Assembly: GCF_038049925.1 (NCBI RefSeq) | Contig: NZ_CP145809.1 | Coordinates: 3,134,599-3,198,598, forward strand | Reading direction: 5' to 3' | Origin: Georgenia sp. M64 | Lineage (GTDB): Bacteria > Actinomycetota > Actinomycetes > Actinomycetales > Actinomycetaceae | DNA: 64,000 bases | Shown here: one piece after another, positions 34,176 to 45,940 of the stretch | How the letters are laid out: every line of letters starts with the position of its first letter | Numbering within the stretch: position 1 is the stretch's first letter | Notes under the pieces: model-generated | Database searches by the model: none | Seen by the model: the letters and a program-made list of their open reading frames with translations, nothing else | What the model was told of the DNA's origin: nothing | Program-made: the position numbers and the translations under genes

Positions 34176-34178
34176 CCC

Positions 34179-35072
34179 TTGAGCCCGCACGAGCACCCGC
34201 CGCCGGACGCCCGGGTGCACCGCCGGTCCGGTGACGGCTGGGTGGACTGCTCGTGCGGCGCCGAGCACTGGGGGCTCAACGGCGCCGCGGGCCTGCTCGT
34301 CTGGCGTCGCGAGGCCGGCCGGGTGCGCGTGGTGCTCCAGCACCGCGCGCTGTGGTCCCACCACGGCGGCACGTGGGGCCTGCCCGGCGGGGCCCTCGGC
34401 GACGGCGAGCCGGCCGTCGACGGCGCGGTGCGCGAGGCCGTCGAGGAGGCCGGTGTGCTTCCTGGCGCTCTGCGGGTGCGTGCCGACCGGACCCTGGCGC
34501 ACCCGCAGTGGTCCTACACGACCGTCGTGGCGGAGGCCGTCGAGCCGTTCACCCCTCAGGTCAGCGACGCCGAGAGCCTCGAGGTCGCCTGGGTGGACCT
34601 CGCGGAGGTCACGGCCCTGCCGCTGCTGCCCGCGTTCGGCGCCGCCCTGCCCGAGCTCACCGCGATGACGCGCCGCCTGGTCCTGGTCGTCGACGCCGCG
34701 AACGTGGTGGGCTCTCGGCCCGACGGCTGGTGGTCCGACCGGGCCGGGGCGACGGTCCGGCTGCGGGACCACCTCGTGGGTCTCGCCGGGGACGGCCTGC
34801 CCGCCACTGCCCTCGGCCTGCCGGGCGCACGGTGGTACCCCGAGGTCGTCCTCGTCGCCGAGGGCGCGGCGCGCGGTCTGCCCCCGGCCGACGGGGTGCG
34901 GGTCGTCGACGCCCCGGGCAGCGGCGACGACGCCGTCGTCGCCGCGGTGGCCGACCTGACGAGCGACCCGGCGACCGTCGTCGCCGTGGCGACGGCGGAC
35001 CGCGAGCTCGCCGACCGCGTGCGCCGGGCCGGCGCCGTGGCCGTCGTCGGCCCGCGCCTCGTGCGGCACTGA
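34179..35072 (+). CDS. NUDIX hydrolase with an extra C-terminal domain
   Basis: A 297-residue protein. Near the N-terminus is DGWVDCSCGAEHWGLNGAAGLL with a CxC(x4)H pattern, then a complete Nudix box (GALGDGEPAVDGAVREAVEE then AG) that binds metal and hydrolyses a nucleoside diphosphate linked to another group. From about residue 165 a second domain begins (RRLVLVVDAANVVGSRPDGW) and includes VVAVATADRELADRVRRAGAV, which resembles NYN/PIN-type nuclease folds. So it may pair nucleotide hydrolysis with RNA or nucleic acid handling; the substrate is unknown. The start is TTG 34179, three bases after accA3; GTG 34215 is an alternative. Confidence 0.82.
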   Translation: MSPHEHPPPDARVHRRSGDGWVDCSCGAEHWGLNGAAGLLVWRREAGRVRVVLQHRALWSHHGGTWGLPGGALGDGEPAVDGAVREAVEEAGVLPGALRVRADRTLAHPQWSYTTVVAEAVEPFTPQVSDAESLEVAWVDLAEVTALPLLPAFGAALPELTAMTRRLVLVVDAANVVGSRPDGWWSDRAGATVRLRDHLVGLAGDGLPATALGLPGARWYPEVVLVAEGAARGLPPADGVRVVDAPGSGDDAVVAAVADLTSDPATVVAVATADRELADRVRRAGAVAVVGPRLVRH

Positions 35073-35088
35073 GGGGCCGTCACCCACG

Positions 35089-35094
35089 TAGGCT
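35089..35094 (+). promoter_or_regulatory. -10 hexamer of a leaderless promoter for dapD
   Basis: TAGGCT starts 12 bp before the ATG at 35101. This TAGGCT-GGGGCC-ATG layout is typical for leaderless actinobacterial genes. Confidence 0.6.
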
Positions 35095-35100
35095 GGGGCC

Positions 35101-36063
35101 ATGACCGACCGCACCGCATGGGCCTTCGGCCTGGCCACCGTCACCGACCCCGGCGACACCCTCGACGTCTGGTACCCCGAGCCCTCGCTGGGCGCCGCCC
35201 CGGCGGGCGCGAACGGGGCCGACCTCGATCGGCTCGCCGGCGCCGACCCCGCCCGGGGCGTGCGCGCGGAGGTCGTGCGCACCGAGATCGACCTCGACGC
35301 CGCCCCCGCCACCGTGGCCGACGCCTACCTGCGCCTGCACCTGCTCTCGCACACGCTCGTCGCCCCGAACACGATCAACCTCGACGGCCTGTTCGGCGTC
35401 CTGCCCAACGTGGTGTGGACCTCCGCCGGCCCGTGCGCCGTCGAGGGCTTCGAGGCCACCCGGGCGCGCCTGCGCGCGGCCCGCGGGCACGTGACCGTCC
35501 ACGGCGTCGACAAGTTCCCGCGGCTGGTGGACTACGTCATGCCCGCCGGGGTGCGCATCGCCGACGCCGACCGGGTGCGCCTCGGCGCGCACCTCGCCCC
35601 CGGCACGACCGTCATGCACGAGGGCTTCGTCAACTTCAACGCGGGCACGCTCGGCCGCTCGATGGTCGAGGGCCGGATCTCCCAGGGCGTCGTCGTCTCC
35701 GACGGCGCCGACATCGGCGGCGGCGCGTCGATCATGGGCACCCTGTCGGGCGGCGGCAAGCAGGTCATCTCGATCGGTCCCCGCTCCCTGCTCGGCGCCA
35801 ACGCCGGTCTGGGCATCTCCCTCGGGGCGGACTGCGTCGTCGAGGCCGGTCTCTACCTCACCGCGGGCACGAAGGTCTCGGTGCTGAGCGGCGCGGGCAC
35901 CCGGCCCGAGCACGGCCAGCTCGAGGAGCCGCGCGTCGTCTCCGCGCGCGAGCTCTCGGGCCGCGACAACCTCCTCTTCCGGCGCAACTCCGTCTCCGGG
36001 GCCGTCGAGGCGATCCCCCGCAAGGGCACGGGCATCGAGCTCAACGCCGCCCTGCACGCCTGA
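35101..36063 (+). CDS. dapD: 2,3,4,5-tetrahydropyridine-2,6-dicarboxylate N-succinyltransferase
   Basis: A 320-residue acyltransferase that adds succinyl from succinyl-CoA to tetrahydrodipicolinate in the succinylase branch of lysine and meso-diaminopimelate synthesis. The N-terminus [24 protein letters not shown] and the left-handed beta-helix segment [35 protein letters not shown] and [20 protein letters not shown] are characteristic of the actinobacterial DapD type, a trimer. The next enzyme of the pathway, DapC, is encoded 2.5 kb away on the other strand. The leaderless promoter fixes the ATG. Confidence 0.96.
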   Translation: MTDRTAWAFGLATVTDPGDTLDVWYPEPSLGAAPAGANGADLDRLAGADPARGVRAEVVRTEIDLDAAPATVADAYLRLHLLSHTLVAPNTINLDGLFGVLPNVVWTSAGPCAVEGFEATRARLRAARGHVTVHGVDKFPRLVDYVMPAGVRIADADRVRLGAHLAPGTTVMHEGFVNFNAGTLGRSMVEGRISQGVVVSDGADIGGGASIMGTLSGGGKQVISIGPRSLLGANAGLGISLGADCVVEAGLYLTAGTKVSVLSGAGTRPEHGQLEEPRVVSARELSGRDNLLFRRNSVSGAVEAIPRKGTGIELNAALHA

Positions 36064-36064
36064 G

Positions 36065-37054
36065 GTGGCCCGGTCCGGCTCCCGGGGGTCCAGGCGGCGC
36101 GGCTGCCTCGGCGGCGCCGCGACCCTCCTCGTGGCGCTGGCCCTGGCGGTCGGGGCGGTCGTGGTCGGGCTCAACGTGCTGACCTCCCCCGGCGCGGCCG
36201 GGAGCTGCACCGTCACGCTCGCGGACGGCACCGCCGTCGCCCTCGACGACGACCAGGCCGCCAACGCCGCGCTGCTCTCCGGGGTGGCCCTGCGCCGCGA
36301 GCTGCCCGCCCGGGCGGCCACCATCGCCATCGCCACCGCGCTGCAGGAGTCCAAGCTGCGCAACATCGACTACGGCGACCGCGACTCGGTGGGGCTGTTC
36401 CAGCAGCGGCCGTCGCAGGGCTGGGGCACGGTCGAGCAGATCATGGACCCCGTCTACGCCACGAACGCGTTCTACGACGTGCTCGTCACGGTCCAGGACT
36501 GGGAGGGCCAGGAGATCACCGAGGCGGCCCAGAACGTCCAGCGCTCCGCGTTCCCCGACGCCTACGCCCAGCACGAGGACCGCGGCCGGGGGTTCGCCTC
36601 GGCCCTGTCGGGCTACTCGGCGGCCGCCCTCACGTGCGACCTGCCGGCGGACGCCGCGACGGACGGCGGCACCGGCGCGACCGGTCCGGTCGCCGCGGCG
36701 GAGGCCACCGGGCAGGACCCGACCGTCCCGCAGCGCCTCGCCCGCGTCGCCGAGCGCGTGGAGCGCGACCTCGGTCTCACCGCCACCGTGACGGCCGGCG
36801 GCGTGCTCGCCGTCGACGCCACGGCACTGCCCGGCGGACGCGACCCCTCCCCCGACCGTCTCGGCTGGGCCGTCGCCCAGTGGGCCGTCGCCACGGCGAC
36901 CGACACCGGAGCCGAGGCCGTGGTCGTCGACGGGCGGGCGTGGGTGCGCGCGGGCGAGGAGGGGTGGACCGTGGCCGCGGAGGCGGACCTGCCCGAGGCC
37001 GTCGCCGTGGCGGCGGGCGCCGCGGCACCGGGCGTGGTCGTGGTCCTGGCGTGA
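36065..37054 (+). CDS. Membrane-anchored lysozyme/lytic-transglycosylase-like protein
   Basis: A 329-residue protein with an N-terminal membrane anchor (about 16-40, AATLLVALALAVGAVVVGLNV) and an extracytoplasmic part. The stretch ATIAIATALQESKLRNIDYG, then DSVGLFQQRPSQGWGT and QIMDPVYATNAFYDVL, matches an actinobacterial family with a lysozyme-like fold, the Glu in LQESKL standing at the catalytic place. The C-terminal part is Ala/Thr/Gly-rich. It may cleave or bind peptidoglycan; activity is not proven. The GTG start is one base after the dapD stop, so it is co-transcribed with dapD. Confidence 0.75.
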   Translation: MARSGSRGSRRRGCLGGAATLLVALALAVGAVVVGLNVLTSPGAAGSCTVTLADGTAVALDDDQAANAALLSGVALRRELPARAATIAIATALQESKLRNIDYGDRDSVGLFQQRPSQGWGTVEQIMDPVYATNAFYDVLVTVQDWEGQEITEAAQNVQRSAFPDAYAQHEDRGRGFASALSGYSAAALTCDLPADAATDGGTGATGPVAAAEATGQDPTVPQRLARVAERVERDLGLTATVTAGGVLAVDATALPGGRDPSPDRLGWAVAQWAVATATDTGAEAVVVDGRAWVRAGEEGWTVAAEADLPEAVAVAAGAAAPGVVVVLA

Positions 37055-37060
37055 CCTCGC

Positions 37061-37090
37061 CCGTGGTGCCCGCCGGGGCGGGCACCACGG
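37061..37090. terminator. Bidirectional hairpin between convergent genes
   Basis: CCGTGGTGCCCGCC (37061-37074) and its complement (37077-37090) form a long GC-rich stem in the 42-bp gap between the lytic-transglycosylase-like gene and gltA. Confidence 0.75.
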
Positions 37091-37096
37091 AGCGGG

Positions 37097-38395
<1,299 letters not shown>

Positions 38396-38486
38396 GTGTC
38401 CTCCTCGGAGTGGTCGGCGCCGTGCAGGCACCATTGCATGTGCGCCGGGCCCGGTGGCGGCTCGGCCGTGTGATCGTCGACACCAA

Positions 38487-38515
38487 GATATGTCATCGGC
38501 CCGGTCTGCACCGAA
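38487..38515 (-). promoter_or_regulatory. Putative gltA promoter
   Basis: On the minus strand TTCGGT (38515-38510) and CATATC (38492-38487) are separated by 17 bp. It is the only AT-rich stretch in the 173-bp gap before gltA. Confidence 0.5.
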
Positions 38516-38568
38516 CCATGGTCGCGTGCGGGGACGGGAGGGCGGCGCGGACGACGCCGCGCGTCCCG

Positions 38569-39705
38569 TCAGGCGAGCAGGGGCCCGTCGGCCAGCCGCT
38601 CCGCCGCAGCGGCGACGCGCTCGTCCGACGCGGTGAGGGCCATCCGCACGTAACCCGCGCCGGCGTGGCCGTAGAAGCTGCCCGGCGCCACGAGGATCCC
38701 TCGGTGCGCCAGCGCGTCGACGATCTCCCAGGATCCGGCCGCGCCGTGGCGCAGCCACAGGTAGAGCCCCGCCGCGGAGTCGGGGTCGGGCTCCAGCCCG
38801 GCCCGGGCGACGGCGCCGAGGAGCACCTCCCGGCGGGCGCGGTAGCGCTCGCGCTGGGTCTGCACGTGCGCGTCGTCGGCGAGCGCGGCGGCCATCGCCG
38901 CCTGGACCGGCGCGGGCATCATCATCCCGGCGTGCTTGCGGATCTCGGTGAGCCGCCCGACCAGCGACGGGTCGCCGGCCAGGAGCGCGGCCCGGTACCC
39001 GGCGAGGTTGGACTGCTTGGACAGCGAGTACAGCACGAGGAGGTTCTCGAGGGACCCGCCGCTCACCCGGGGGTCGAGGAGCGAGGGCACGCCCTGGTCG
39101 GTCCACGGGGCCACCCAGGGGAGCTCGGCGTAGCACTCGTCCGACGCGACGACGGCGCCGTGCTCGCGGGCCCAGGTGACGACCGCACGCAGCTGCTCCA
39201 CGCCCAGCACGTGGCCGTCGGGGTTGCCGGGCGAGTTCAGCCAGACCAGCCGCACGCCCCGCGCCGGCCAGTCGGCCGGGTCGGGCCCCACCGGGGCCGG
39301 CGTCGCCCCCGCCAGCCGTGCGCCGACGTCGTAGGTCGGGTACGCCGCCCGGGGGTGCAGGACGACGTCGCCGGCGCCCAGACCCAGCAGCGCGGGCAGC
39401 AGGGCGACCATCTCCTTCGACCCGATGGTCGGCAGGACCGCGGACAGCGGCAGCCCCGGCACCGCCCGGCGGCGCGCGAACCAGCCCACCACGGCCTCGC
39501 GCAGCGCGAGCGTGCCCACGGTCGTGGGGTAGCCGGGGGCGTCGGCGGCACCGCGCAGGGCGTCCTGGGCGACCGCCGGGGTGGGGTCGACCGGGGTGCC
39601 GACCGAGAGGTCGACGATGCCGCCGGGGTGCGCGGCGGCGCGGACCTTGGCCGGCCCGAGCGCGTCCCAGGGGAAGTCGGGCAGCGCGCCACCGTGGAGC
39701 GGCAC
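38569..39705 (-). CDS. dapC: Succinyldiaminopimelate transaminase
   Basis: A 378-residue PLP-dependent fold-type I aminotransferase. The actinobacterial DapC hallmark is a start like LPDFPWDALGPAKVRAAAHPGG, followed by VDLSVGTPVDPTP, LPTIGSKEMVALLP, WLNSPGNPDGHV and the PLP lysine in LYSLSKQSNLAGYR. It transaminates N-succinyl-2-amino-6-oxopimelate in lysine/diaminopimelate synthesis. The GTG start is two bases after the ferredoxin stop; the ferredoxin-dapC pair is a common arrangement in actinobacteria. Confidence 0.94.
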   Translation of the reverse strand: MPLHGGALPDFPWDALGPAKVRAAAHPGGIVDLSVGTPVDPTPAVAQDALRGAADAPGYPTTVGTLALREAVVGWFARRRAVPGLPLSAVLPTIGSKEMVALLPALLGLGAGDVVLHPRAAYPTYDVGARLAGATPAPVGPDPADWPARGVRLVWLNSPGNPDGHVLGVEQLRAVVTWAREHGAVVASDECYAELPWVAPWTDQGVPSLLDPRVSGGSLENLLVLYSLSKQSNLAGYRAALLAGDPSLVGRLTEIRKHAGMMMPAPVQAAMAAALADDAHVQTQRERYRARREVLLGAVARAGLEPDPDSAAGLYLWLRHGAAGSWEIVDALAHRGILVAPGSFYGHAGAGYVRMALTASDERVAAAAERLADGPLLA

Positions 39706-39707
39706 CC

Positions 39708-40025
39708 TCAGGCCTGCGGTGGCAGTGCCGCGATCATCGGGTCGTCCTTGTCGATGACACCCATCTTCGCGGCGCCGCCCGGCGAGCCGAGGTCGTTGAA
39801 GAACTCCACGTTGGCGCGGTAGTAGTCCGACCACACCGCCGGGACGTCGTCCTCGTAGTAGATGGCCTCGACGGGGCACACGGGCTCGCACGCGCCGCAG
39901 TCGACGCACTCGTCCGGGTGGATGTACAGGGAACGCTTGCCCTCGTAGATGCAGTCGACGGGACACTCGTCCACGCACGCCCTGTCCTTGACGTCCACAC
40001 AGGGCTGGGCGATGACGTAGGTCAC
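39708..40025 (-). CDS. fdxA: 7Fe ferredoxin ([3Fe-4S][4Fe-4S])
   Basis: A 105-residue electron carrier. Cys9, Cys17 and Cys21-Pro, then [12 protein letters not shown], give the pattern of the seven-iron ferredoxins: one 3Fe-4S and one 4Fe-4S cluster. The C-terminal part ([20 protein letters not shown]) is typical of the FdxA family. GTG 40025 gives the canonical [10 protein letters not shown] start and has GGAAG upstream. Confidence 0.95.
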   Translation of the reverse strand: MTYVIAQPCVDVKDRACVDECPVDCIYEGKRSLYIHPDECVDCGACEPVCPVEAIYYEDDVPAVWSDYYRANVEFFNDLGSPGGAAKMGVIDKDDPMIAALPPQA

Positions 40026-40147
40026 GGGTGCTTCCTCTCCTTGACGACGGCGCGGGCACCACCGGTGCGCCACGCGTCCCCAGTATCGCGCAGGCCCGCC
40101 GGGTTGACGAACCGTCTCGCGCGCTGGCGCGGGGGCGGCGCCCGGGG

Positions 40148-40153
40148 CAGGCT
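40148..40153 (+). promoter_or_regulatory. -10-like hexamer before the SH3-like protein gene
   Basis: CAGGCT starts 12 bp before the GTG at 40160; no Shine-Dalgarno sequence is visible. Confidence 0.35.
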
Positions 40154-40159
40154 GCTCCC

Positions 40160-40402
40160 GTGACCAGCGACCACCCCGACCACGCCGACCAGGCCCCTCC
40201 CCCGCTGCCCTGGATGGCGTGGCGCCCGGGCGAGCGGGTGGTCGTGCGCTACCGGGCACCCGACGGCGTGCACGACGCCCTCGGGGACCTGCTCGAGGTG
40301 GCCCCGGACGCCGTCGTCGTGCAGACCCGTCGCGGTGCGGTCCGCGTGGCGGCGGCCACCATGATCACGGGCAAGCGGGTCCCGCCCCCGCCGGGCGCGT
40401 GA
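40160..40402 (+). CDS. Small SH3-like protein (Rv0428c N-terminal domain type)
   Basis: An 80-residue protein with [21 protein letters not shown] and [28 protein letters not shown]. This matches the small beta-barrel domain that precedes the GNAT acetyltransferase domain in mycobacterial Rv0428c and relatives. Here the domain stands alone, with no acetyltransferase beside it. Role unknown. It is convergent with the VanW-type gene; a tandem repeat lies between them. Confidence 0.7.
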   Translation: MTSDHPDHADQAPPPLPWMAWRPGERVVVRYRAPDGVHDALGDLLEVAPDAVVVQTRRGAVRVAAATMITGKRVPPPPGA

Positions 40403-40414
40403 CGCGCCCGGCGC

Positions 40415-40526
40415 GTGAGACTCAGCTCGCGGGGGTCGGCCGGTGAGACTCGGCGCGCGGGGGTCGGCCGGTGAGACTCGGCGCGCGGGGGTCGGCCGGT
40501 GAGACTCAGCCCGTGGGCGTCGGCGA
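40415..40526. repeat. 28-bp tandem repeat, four copies
   Basis: Units at 40415, 40443, 40471 and 40499 follow GTGAGACTCGGCGCGCGGGG and TCGGCCG. Copies two and three are identical, copy one differs at two positions, and the fourth is degenerate and includes the stop codon and last codons of the VanW-type gene. The repeat seems to have grown out of that gene's 3' end. Confidence 0.9.
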
Positions 40527-42803
40527 GCTCGACGGCTCCTCCGAATCCTCGGCGGGCGGGTCGCCGCAGACGACGTGGTTCCAGGGCCGGTAGGTCCACG
40601 TCCAGCTCTCGTCGTCGAACAGCGCGCCGTCGCGGTAGCGCTGGCGGTCCACGGAGACGGTGAAGCCGACCTGCCCGCCGGTCTCGGGCTTGCAGTCCTC
40701 GGCCGGGTTGTAGACCGTCGTCGGCTGGACGATGTCGTACTTCTCCGACGTGGAGGTCTCCACGTCCCAGTACTTCGTGCCCCACAGGCGTGAGTGGAGC
40801 CGCCCGTCGGCGACCCAGGCCTCGACCATGACCCCGTGGTCGGTGCTGTTGCGCCAGACCATGTCCGTGCTCGACTCCCACACGGTGGCCTCGCGCCCGG
40901 CGGGGTACCGGTCGAACCAGCGCGTGTGGGGGGTGTGCCGGACGTCGTCCATCCCGGCCAGGAAGCCGATGTTGAACATGTTCGTCGAGAGTTGGGAGAG
41001 CCCGCCGCCGAGCGCGGTGGTGGCGAAGCCGTCCTCGACGACACCGGAGGAGACGTAGCCGTTCGCCTCGGTGATCGGTGCGATGTGCTCGAGGAGGGAG
41101 AACTCCTCACCGGGCTCGATGATGACGCCGGTGACCTTGCGTGAGCCCGCGACGAGGTTGGAGGTGCGCACCGGGTCGGGTGGCATCGGGGTGGAGAACT
41201 CCACGACGAGCTCCTTGATGCCCAGCGCCTCGGCGTCGGCGGTGGTGAACTCGGGCTCGGCCTCGACGAGGTCCACCTCGGCGGTGCGCTCGGTGGAGGT
41301 GCCCGCCTCCAGGACGGCCGCGGCGAGCGCCTCGGCGTCGAACCCGCGGCCCGACGTCGACGGGATGATCGTGGGCCTGCCGTCGCGCAGGACGATCTCG
41401 GCGTCCTCGCCGCCGGCGACGATGTCGGGGTTCACCTCGGTGACGGTGTCGGCCAGCGTCGGGCCGTCGAGCTGGAGCTCGAGGCGGTCGCCGGACGCGG
41501 TGAAGCTCGCGGCGGCGGCGAGCTGCTCGGGGGTGAGCTCGGCGAGCTCCTCCCCAGCCGTGACGACGACCGGTCCGGACACGAGCGGCTCGGCGAGCTC
41601 GGTCCGGGCGTCCTCCACGGCCGCGGCGTCGACGGCGGGCTCGAGCTCGCGCGTGGGCAGCTCGATGGGCCGCTCCGCCGTGAGCCACCCCTCGGTGACC
41701 ACCGTGCGGGCGGCCTCGACGTCCACCGCGGTGCCGGGCACGGGCTCCGTGATCTCCGGCGTCGCGCCGTCGTAGGCGATGAAGCCCTCGACCGGGGCCA
41801 CCTCGAGCTCGGCGGCCACCGACTGCAGGGCGGCGTCCAGGGCGGGCTCGTCCACCGTCGTCGCCGGGACGACGTCGCCCATGCCGAACAGCCGGCCCCA
41901 CAGCACGCGCGGGTCGAGGGAGAACCCGGTGACGGGATCGAGGGTGGAGTCCACGTCCAGGGTGAGGCTCACGCCGGCGGGGTCGATGCTCGAGAGCCCC
42001 TCCCCCACCGAGACCGGGATCGCGTCGGTGGTCAGCGGGCCGAGCTCGCTCTCGAGCCGCTCGGTGGCGGCGGCCTGCGTCATCCCCCCGACCGGGACGC
42101 CCGCCACGACGGTGCCGTTGGGGACCCGGTCGCCCAGGAACCAGGCGGCCGCGCCGTACGCGAGGGCCAGGACGAGGACGACGACGCCCGCCACCAGCCA
42201 GCCACGGCCCCTCCGGGGCTCCTCGGCGTCGAACCGGTCCAGCGGCGACGGCGGCATGCGGGTCTCCTCGACCTCCGGGCGGTAGCGGTCGGCCGCCTCG
42301 TAGGTGTGCGCGGGGTCGCGAGGGTGCACCAGGGCCTCGCCGCCGCGGGGCGAGTGCGGGGCTGCGACGGCCGGGCCGGCAGGTGCCGCGGCGTCGATGG
42401 TCTCGGTGTCGGTGTCGGAGACCGGTCGCTCGGGGCTGAGGAGCGCGGTGTCGGAGTCCTCCGCGTGCTCGACGTACTCGGCGCCCTCCGCGGGCTCGAC
42501 GTCCCCGGTACGGTCCGCGGGCTCGACGACGTCAGCGGGCGCGACGCCCTCGGCGTCCTCCACGGGCTCGGCCTCGCCGGCCGCCGCTCCGGACTCGACG
42601 TCCTCGACGTCCTCGGTGCGGACCGGGCGTTCGGGTGTGAGGAGCTCGGTGTCGGCGTCCGGTGCGTGGCCGTCGGCGAGCGCCGCGCGTCGTGCGAGCA
42701 CCGCGTCGAGGTCGCCGAGGCCGGTGAAGCCGTGCTCGGCGTCGCTCTCGCGGTCGGCTGAGGTCTGGGCGGTACCGCCCTCGCGCCTGTCGTCGTGTGC
42801 CAC
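40506..42803 (-). CDS. VanW family / peptidoglycan-binding-like membrane protein
   Basis: A 765-residue protein with a long acidic cytoplasmic N-terminus (about 200 residues with Glu/Asp/Pro repeats such as LLTPERPV and LLSPERPV), one membrane helix (202-223), and an outer part. That part has two repeats of the PG_binding_4 type (VPVGGMTQAAATERLESEL is in the first) and a VanW domain near 560-720 (FSLLEHIAPI, GGGLSQLSTNMFNIGFLAGM, HTRWFDRYPAGREATV). The VanW domain occurs near vancomycin resistance genes but is widespread and of unknown activity. GTG 42803 is preceded by AGAAGGA. A wall-linked role is inferred. Confidence 0.85.
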   Translation of the reverse strand: MAHDDRREGGTAQTSADRESDAEHGFTGLGDLDAVLARRAALADGHAPDADTELLTPERPVRTEDVEDVESGAAAGEAEPVEDAEGVAPADVVEPADRTGDVEPAEGAEYVEHAEDSDTALLSPERPVSDTDTETIDAAAPAGPAVAAPHSPRGGEALVHPRDPAHTYEAADRYRPEVEETRMPPSPLDRFDAEEPRRGRGWLVAGVVVLVLALAYGAAAWFLGDRVPNGTVVAGVPVGGMTQAAATERLESELGPLTTDAIPVSVGEGLSSIDPAGVSLTLDVDSTLDPVTGFSLDPRVLWGRLFGMGDVVPATTVDEPALDAALQSVAAELEVAPVEGFIAYDGATPEITEPVPGTAVDVEAARTVVTEGWLTAERPIELPTRELEPAVDAAAVEDARTELAEPLVSGPVVVTAGEELAELTPEQLAAAASFTASGDRLELQLDGPTLADTVTEVNPDIVAGGEDAEIVLRDGRPTIIPSTSGRGFDAEALAAAVLEAGTSTERTAEVDLVEAEPEFTTADAEALGIKELVVEFSTPMPPDPVRTSNLVAGSRKVTGVIIEPGEEFSLLEHIAPITEANGYVSSGVVEDGFATTALGGGLSQLSTNMFNIGFLAGMDDVRHTPHTRWFDRYPAGREATVWESSTDMVWRNSTDHGVMVEAWVADGRLHSRLWGTKYWDVETSTSEKYDIVQPTTVYNPAEDCKPETGGQVGFTVSVDRQRYRDGALFDDESWTWTYRPWNHVVCGDPPAEDSEEPSSSPTPTG

Positions 42804-42849
42804 TGCTGAGTGTCCTTCTCCCCCGGCTGCCGCGTGCTGCGACCCAGGC

Positions 42850-42910
42850 ATCGTAAGCGTCCTGCCCGCCCTGACCGCGGCCGCGGCGCCCGCCGAAACC
42901 ACATTGTGAC
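42850..42910 (-). promoter_or_regulatory. Putative promoter region of the VanW-type gene
   Basis: A -10 hexamer TACGAT lies at 42855-42850 on the minus strand, with no clear -35. Further upstream, 42898-42910 reads ACCACATTGTGAC, whose first 12 bases recur at 59252-59263 before the second peptide-binding lipoprotein gene; CACA-T-TGTG is a small palindrome. Confidence 0.35.
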
Positions 42911-42939
42911 CGTTCCGTCCAGGACCCGGACGGGTGGTC

Positions 42940-43440
42940 TCACGGCAGCGGGCGCAGCCTGCCGTGGTGGTGCACGAGCGCCCCGGTGCCCGTGGGGCCG
43001 AGCCGTGCGTCGAGGACCTCGCCCACGACGACGTCGTGGTCGCCGGCCGTGCGCACCCAGGCGGTGCGGCACTCGAGCCACCCCTGCGCGGCGTCGACCA
43101 GGGCCGCCCCGGAGGCCTCACCGCGGTGGTGGCCGATGCCGGTCAGCTGGCCGATCGAGGGCCGCCCGGGCTCGGCGAGCCGCTCCGCCACCTGGGTGGC
43201 GGTGGCGTCGAGGAGGCTGACGGCCCATGTGTCCGTCGTCTCCAGGGACTCGCGCAGCCGGGCGTCGGAGTAGACGCAGAACAGGACCATCGGCGGTCGC
43301 AGGGAGACGGATGCGACGTCGGTCGCGGTCATGGCGAGGTCGAGGCCACCCGCACGGACGGAGACGACGGTGACCCCGACGGGCCGCCGGAGCACGACCG
43401 CCCGGAAGCGGTCGACCAGCTCCTCGCCCGGCTCAGCCAC
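42940..43440 (-). CDS. Flavin reductase family protein
   Basis: A 166-residue FMN-binding split-barrel protein. RFRAVVLRRPVGVTVVSV, then AMTATDVASVSLRPPMVLFC, GIGHHRGEASGAALVDAAQG and WLECRTAWVRTAGDHDVVVGEV fit the flavin reductase like family that uses NAD(P)H to reduce free flavin, often for a partner monooxygenase. No partner is seen here. The GTG start overlaps the upstream small membrane protein gene by eight bases. Confidence 0.88.
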   Translation of the reverse strand: MAEPGEELVDRFRAVVLRRPVGVTVVSVRAGGLDLAMTATDVASVSLRPPMVLFCVYSDARLRESLETTDTWAVSLLDATATQVAERLAEPGRPSIGQLTGIGHHRGEASGAALVDAAQGWLECRTAWVRTAGDHDVVVGEVLDARLGPTGTGALVHHHGRLRPLP

Positions 43441-43852
43441 GCGGCCCCCGCGACGCCAGGGCCGCCGGCTGCCCCGAGTACCAGCGCCGGGGGGTCACCG
43501 CGGCCACCACGGTGCTCAGCGGCAGCCCGAGGAGCCACGCGTACCCGATGACCTCGTCGGTGACGAGGACGTCCCCGCCCGGGGAGACGAACGCCATCGT
43601 CTGGGAGGTCACCACCGCGGCCAGCCCGAGGAGCACCACCCCTGCCGCGCCCGCCCCCGCCCGGGCCGCCACCGCGGACAGGGCGGCGGTGACGAGCGCG
43701 AGGAGCAGGCCGACCGGCCACCCGTCGGCGTCCCACCGGTGCACGAGCGTGCCGGCGGCCGCGACGACGACGCCCAGGACGACGACGGCGACCAGCGCCC
43801 CGGGCGTGCGCCCGAGGTCCTGGCCCCCGCCGGCGCGGGCGTGGTCGCTCAC
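43433..43852 (-). CDS. Small four-helix membrane protein (DUF6113-like)
   Basis: A 139-residue protein with four hydrophobic segments (ALVAVVVLGVVVAAAGTLV, VGLLLALVTAALSAVAARAG, AGVVLLGLAAVVTSQTMAFV, AWLLGLPLSTVVAAV). Small membrane proteins of this type follow typA in many actinobacteria; the DUF6113 assignment is tentative. It starts 13 bases after typA. Confidence 0.7.
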   Translation of the reverse strand: MSDHARAGGGQDLGRTPGALVAVVVLGVVVAAAGTLVHRWDADGWPVGLLLALVTAALSAVAARAGAGAAGVVLLGLAAVVTSQTMAFVSPGGDVLVTDEVIGYAWLLGLPLSTVVAAVTPRRWYSGQPAALASRGPRG

Positions 43853-43865
43853 CGTCGTCGCCGGG

Positions 43866-45761
<1,896 letters not shown>

Positions 45762-45860
45762 ACGCGTAGCTCATTTCATCGGTGAGGACAGACCTCCGCG
45801 GGGCGACCGGATCGGCCACAGCCTGCGCGGGCTGGGCGCCGCGGTGGGCGCCAACGGACC

Positions 45861-45866
45861 AGTTTA
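45861..45866 (-). promoter_or_regulatory. -10-like hexamer for typA
   Basis: On the minus strand TAAACT (45866-45861) is the best -10 in the divergent 179-bp region; no good -35 is seen at 17 bp. Confidence 0.35.
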
Positions 45867-45928
45867 GCGTCGTACCCCCGTCCGGCGGCACCCCCTGGCG
45901 GTGTGCGCCCACTCACGGCCGCGTCGGC

Positions 45929-45934
45929 GATGAT
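45929..45934 (+). promoter_or_regulatory. -10-like hexamer for the PH-domain gene
   Basis: GATGAT starts 12 bp before the ATG at 45941, the spacing seen at the other leaderless genes. Confidence 0.35.
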
Positions 45935-45940
45935 GGACCG

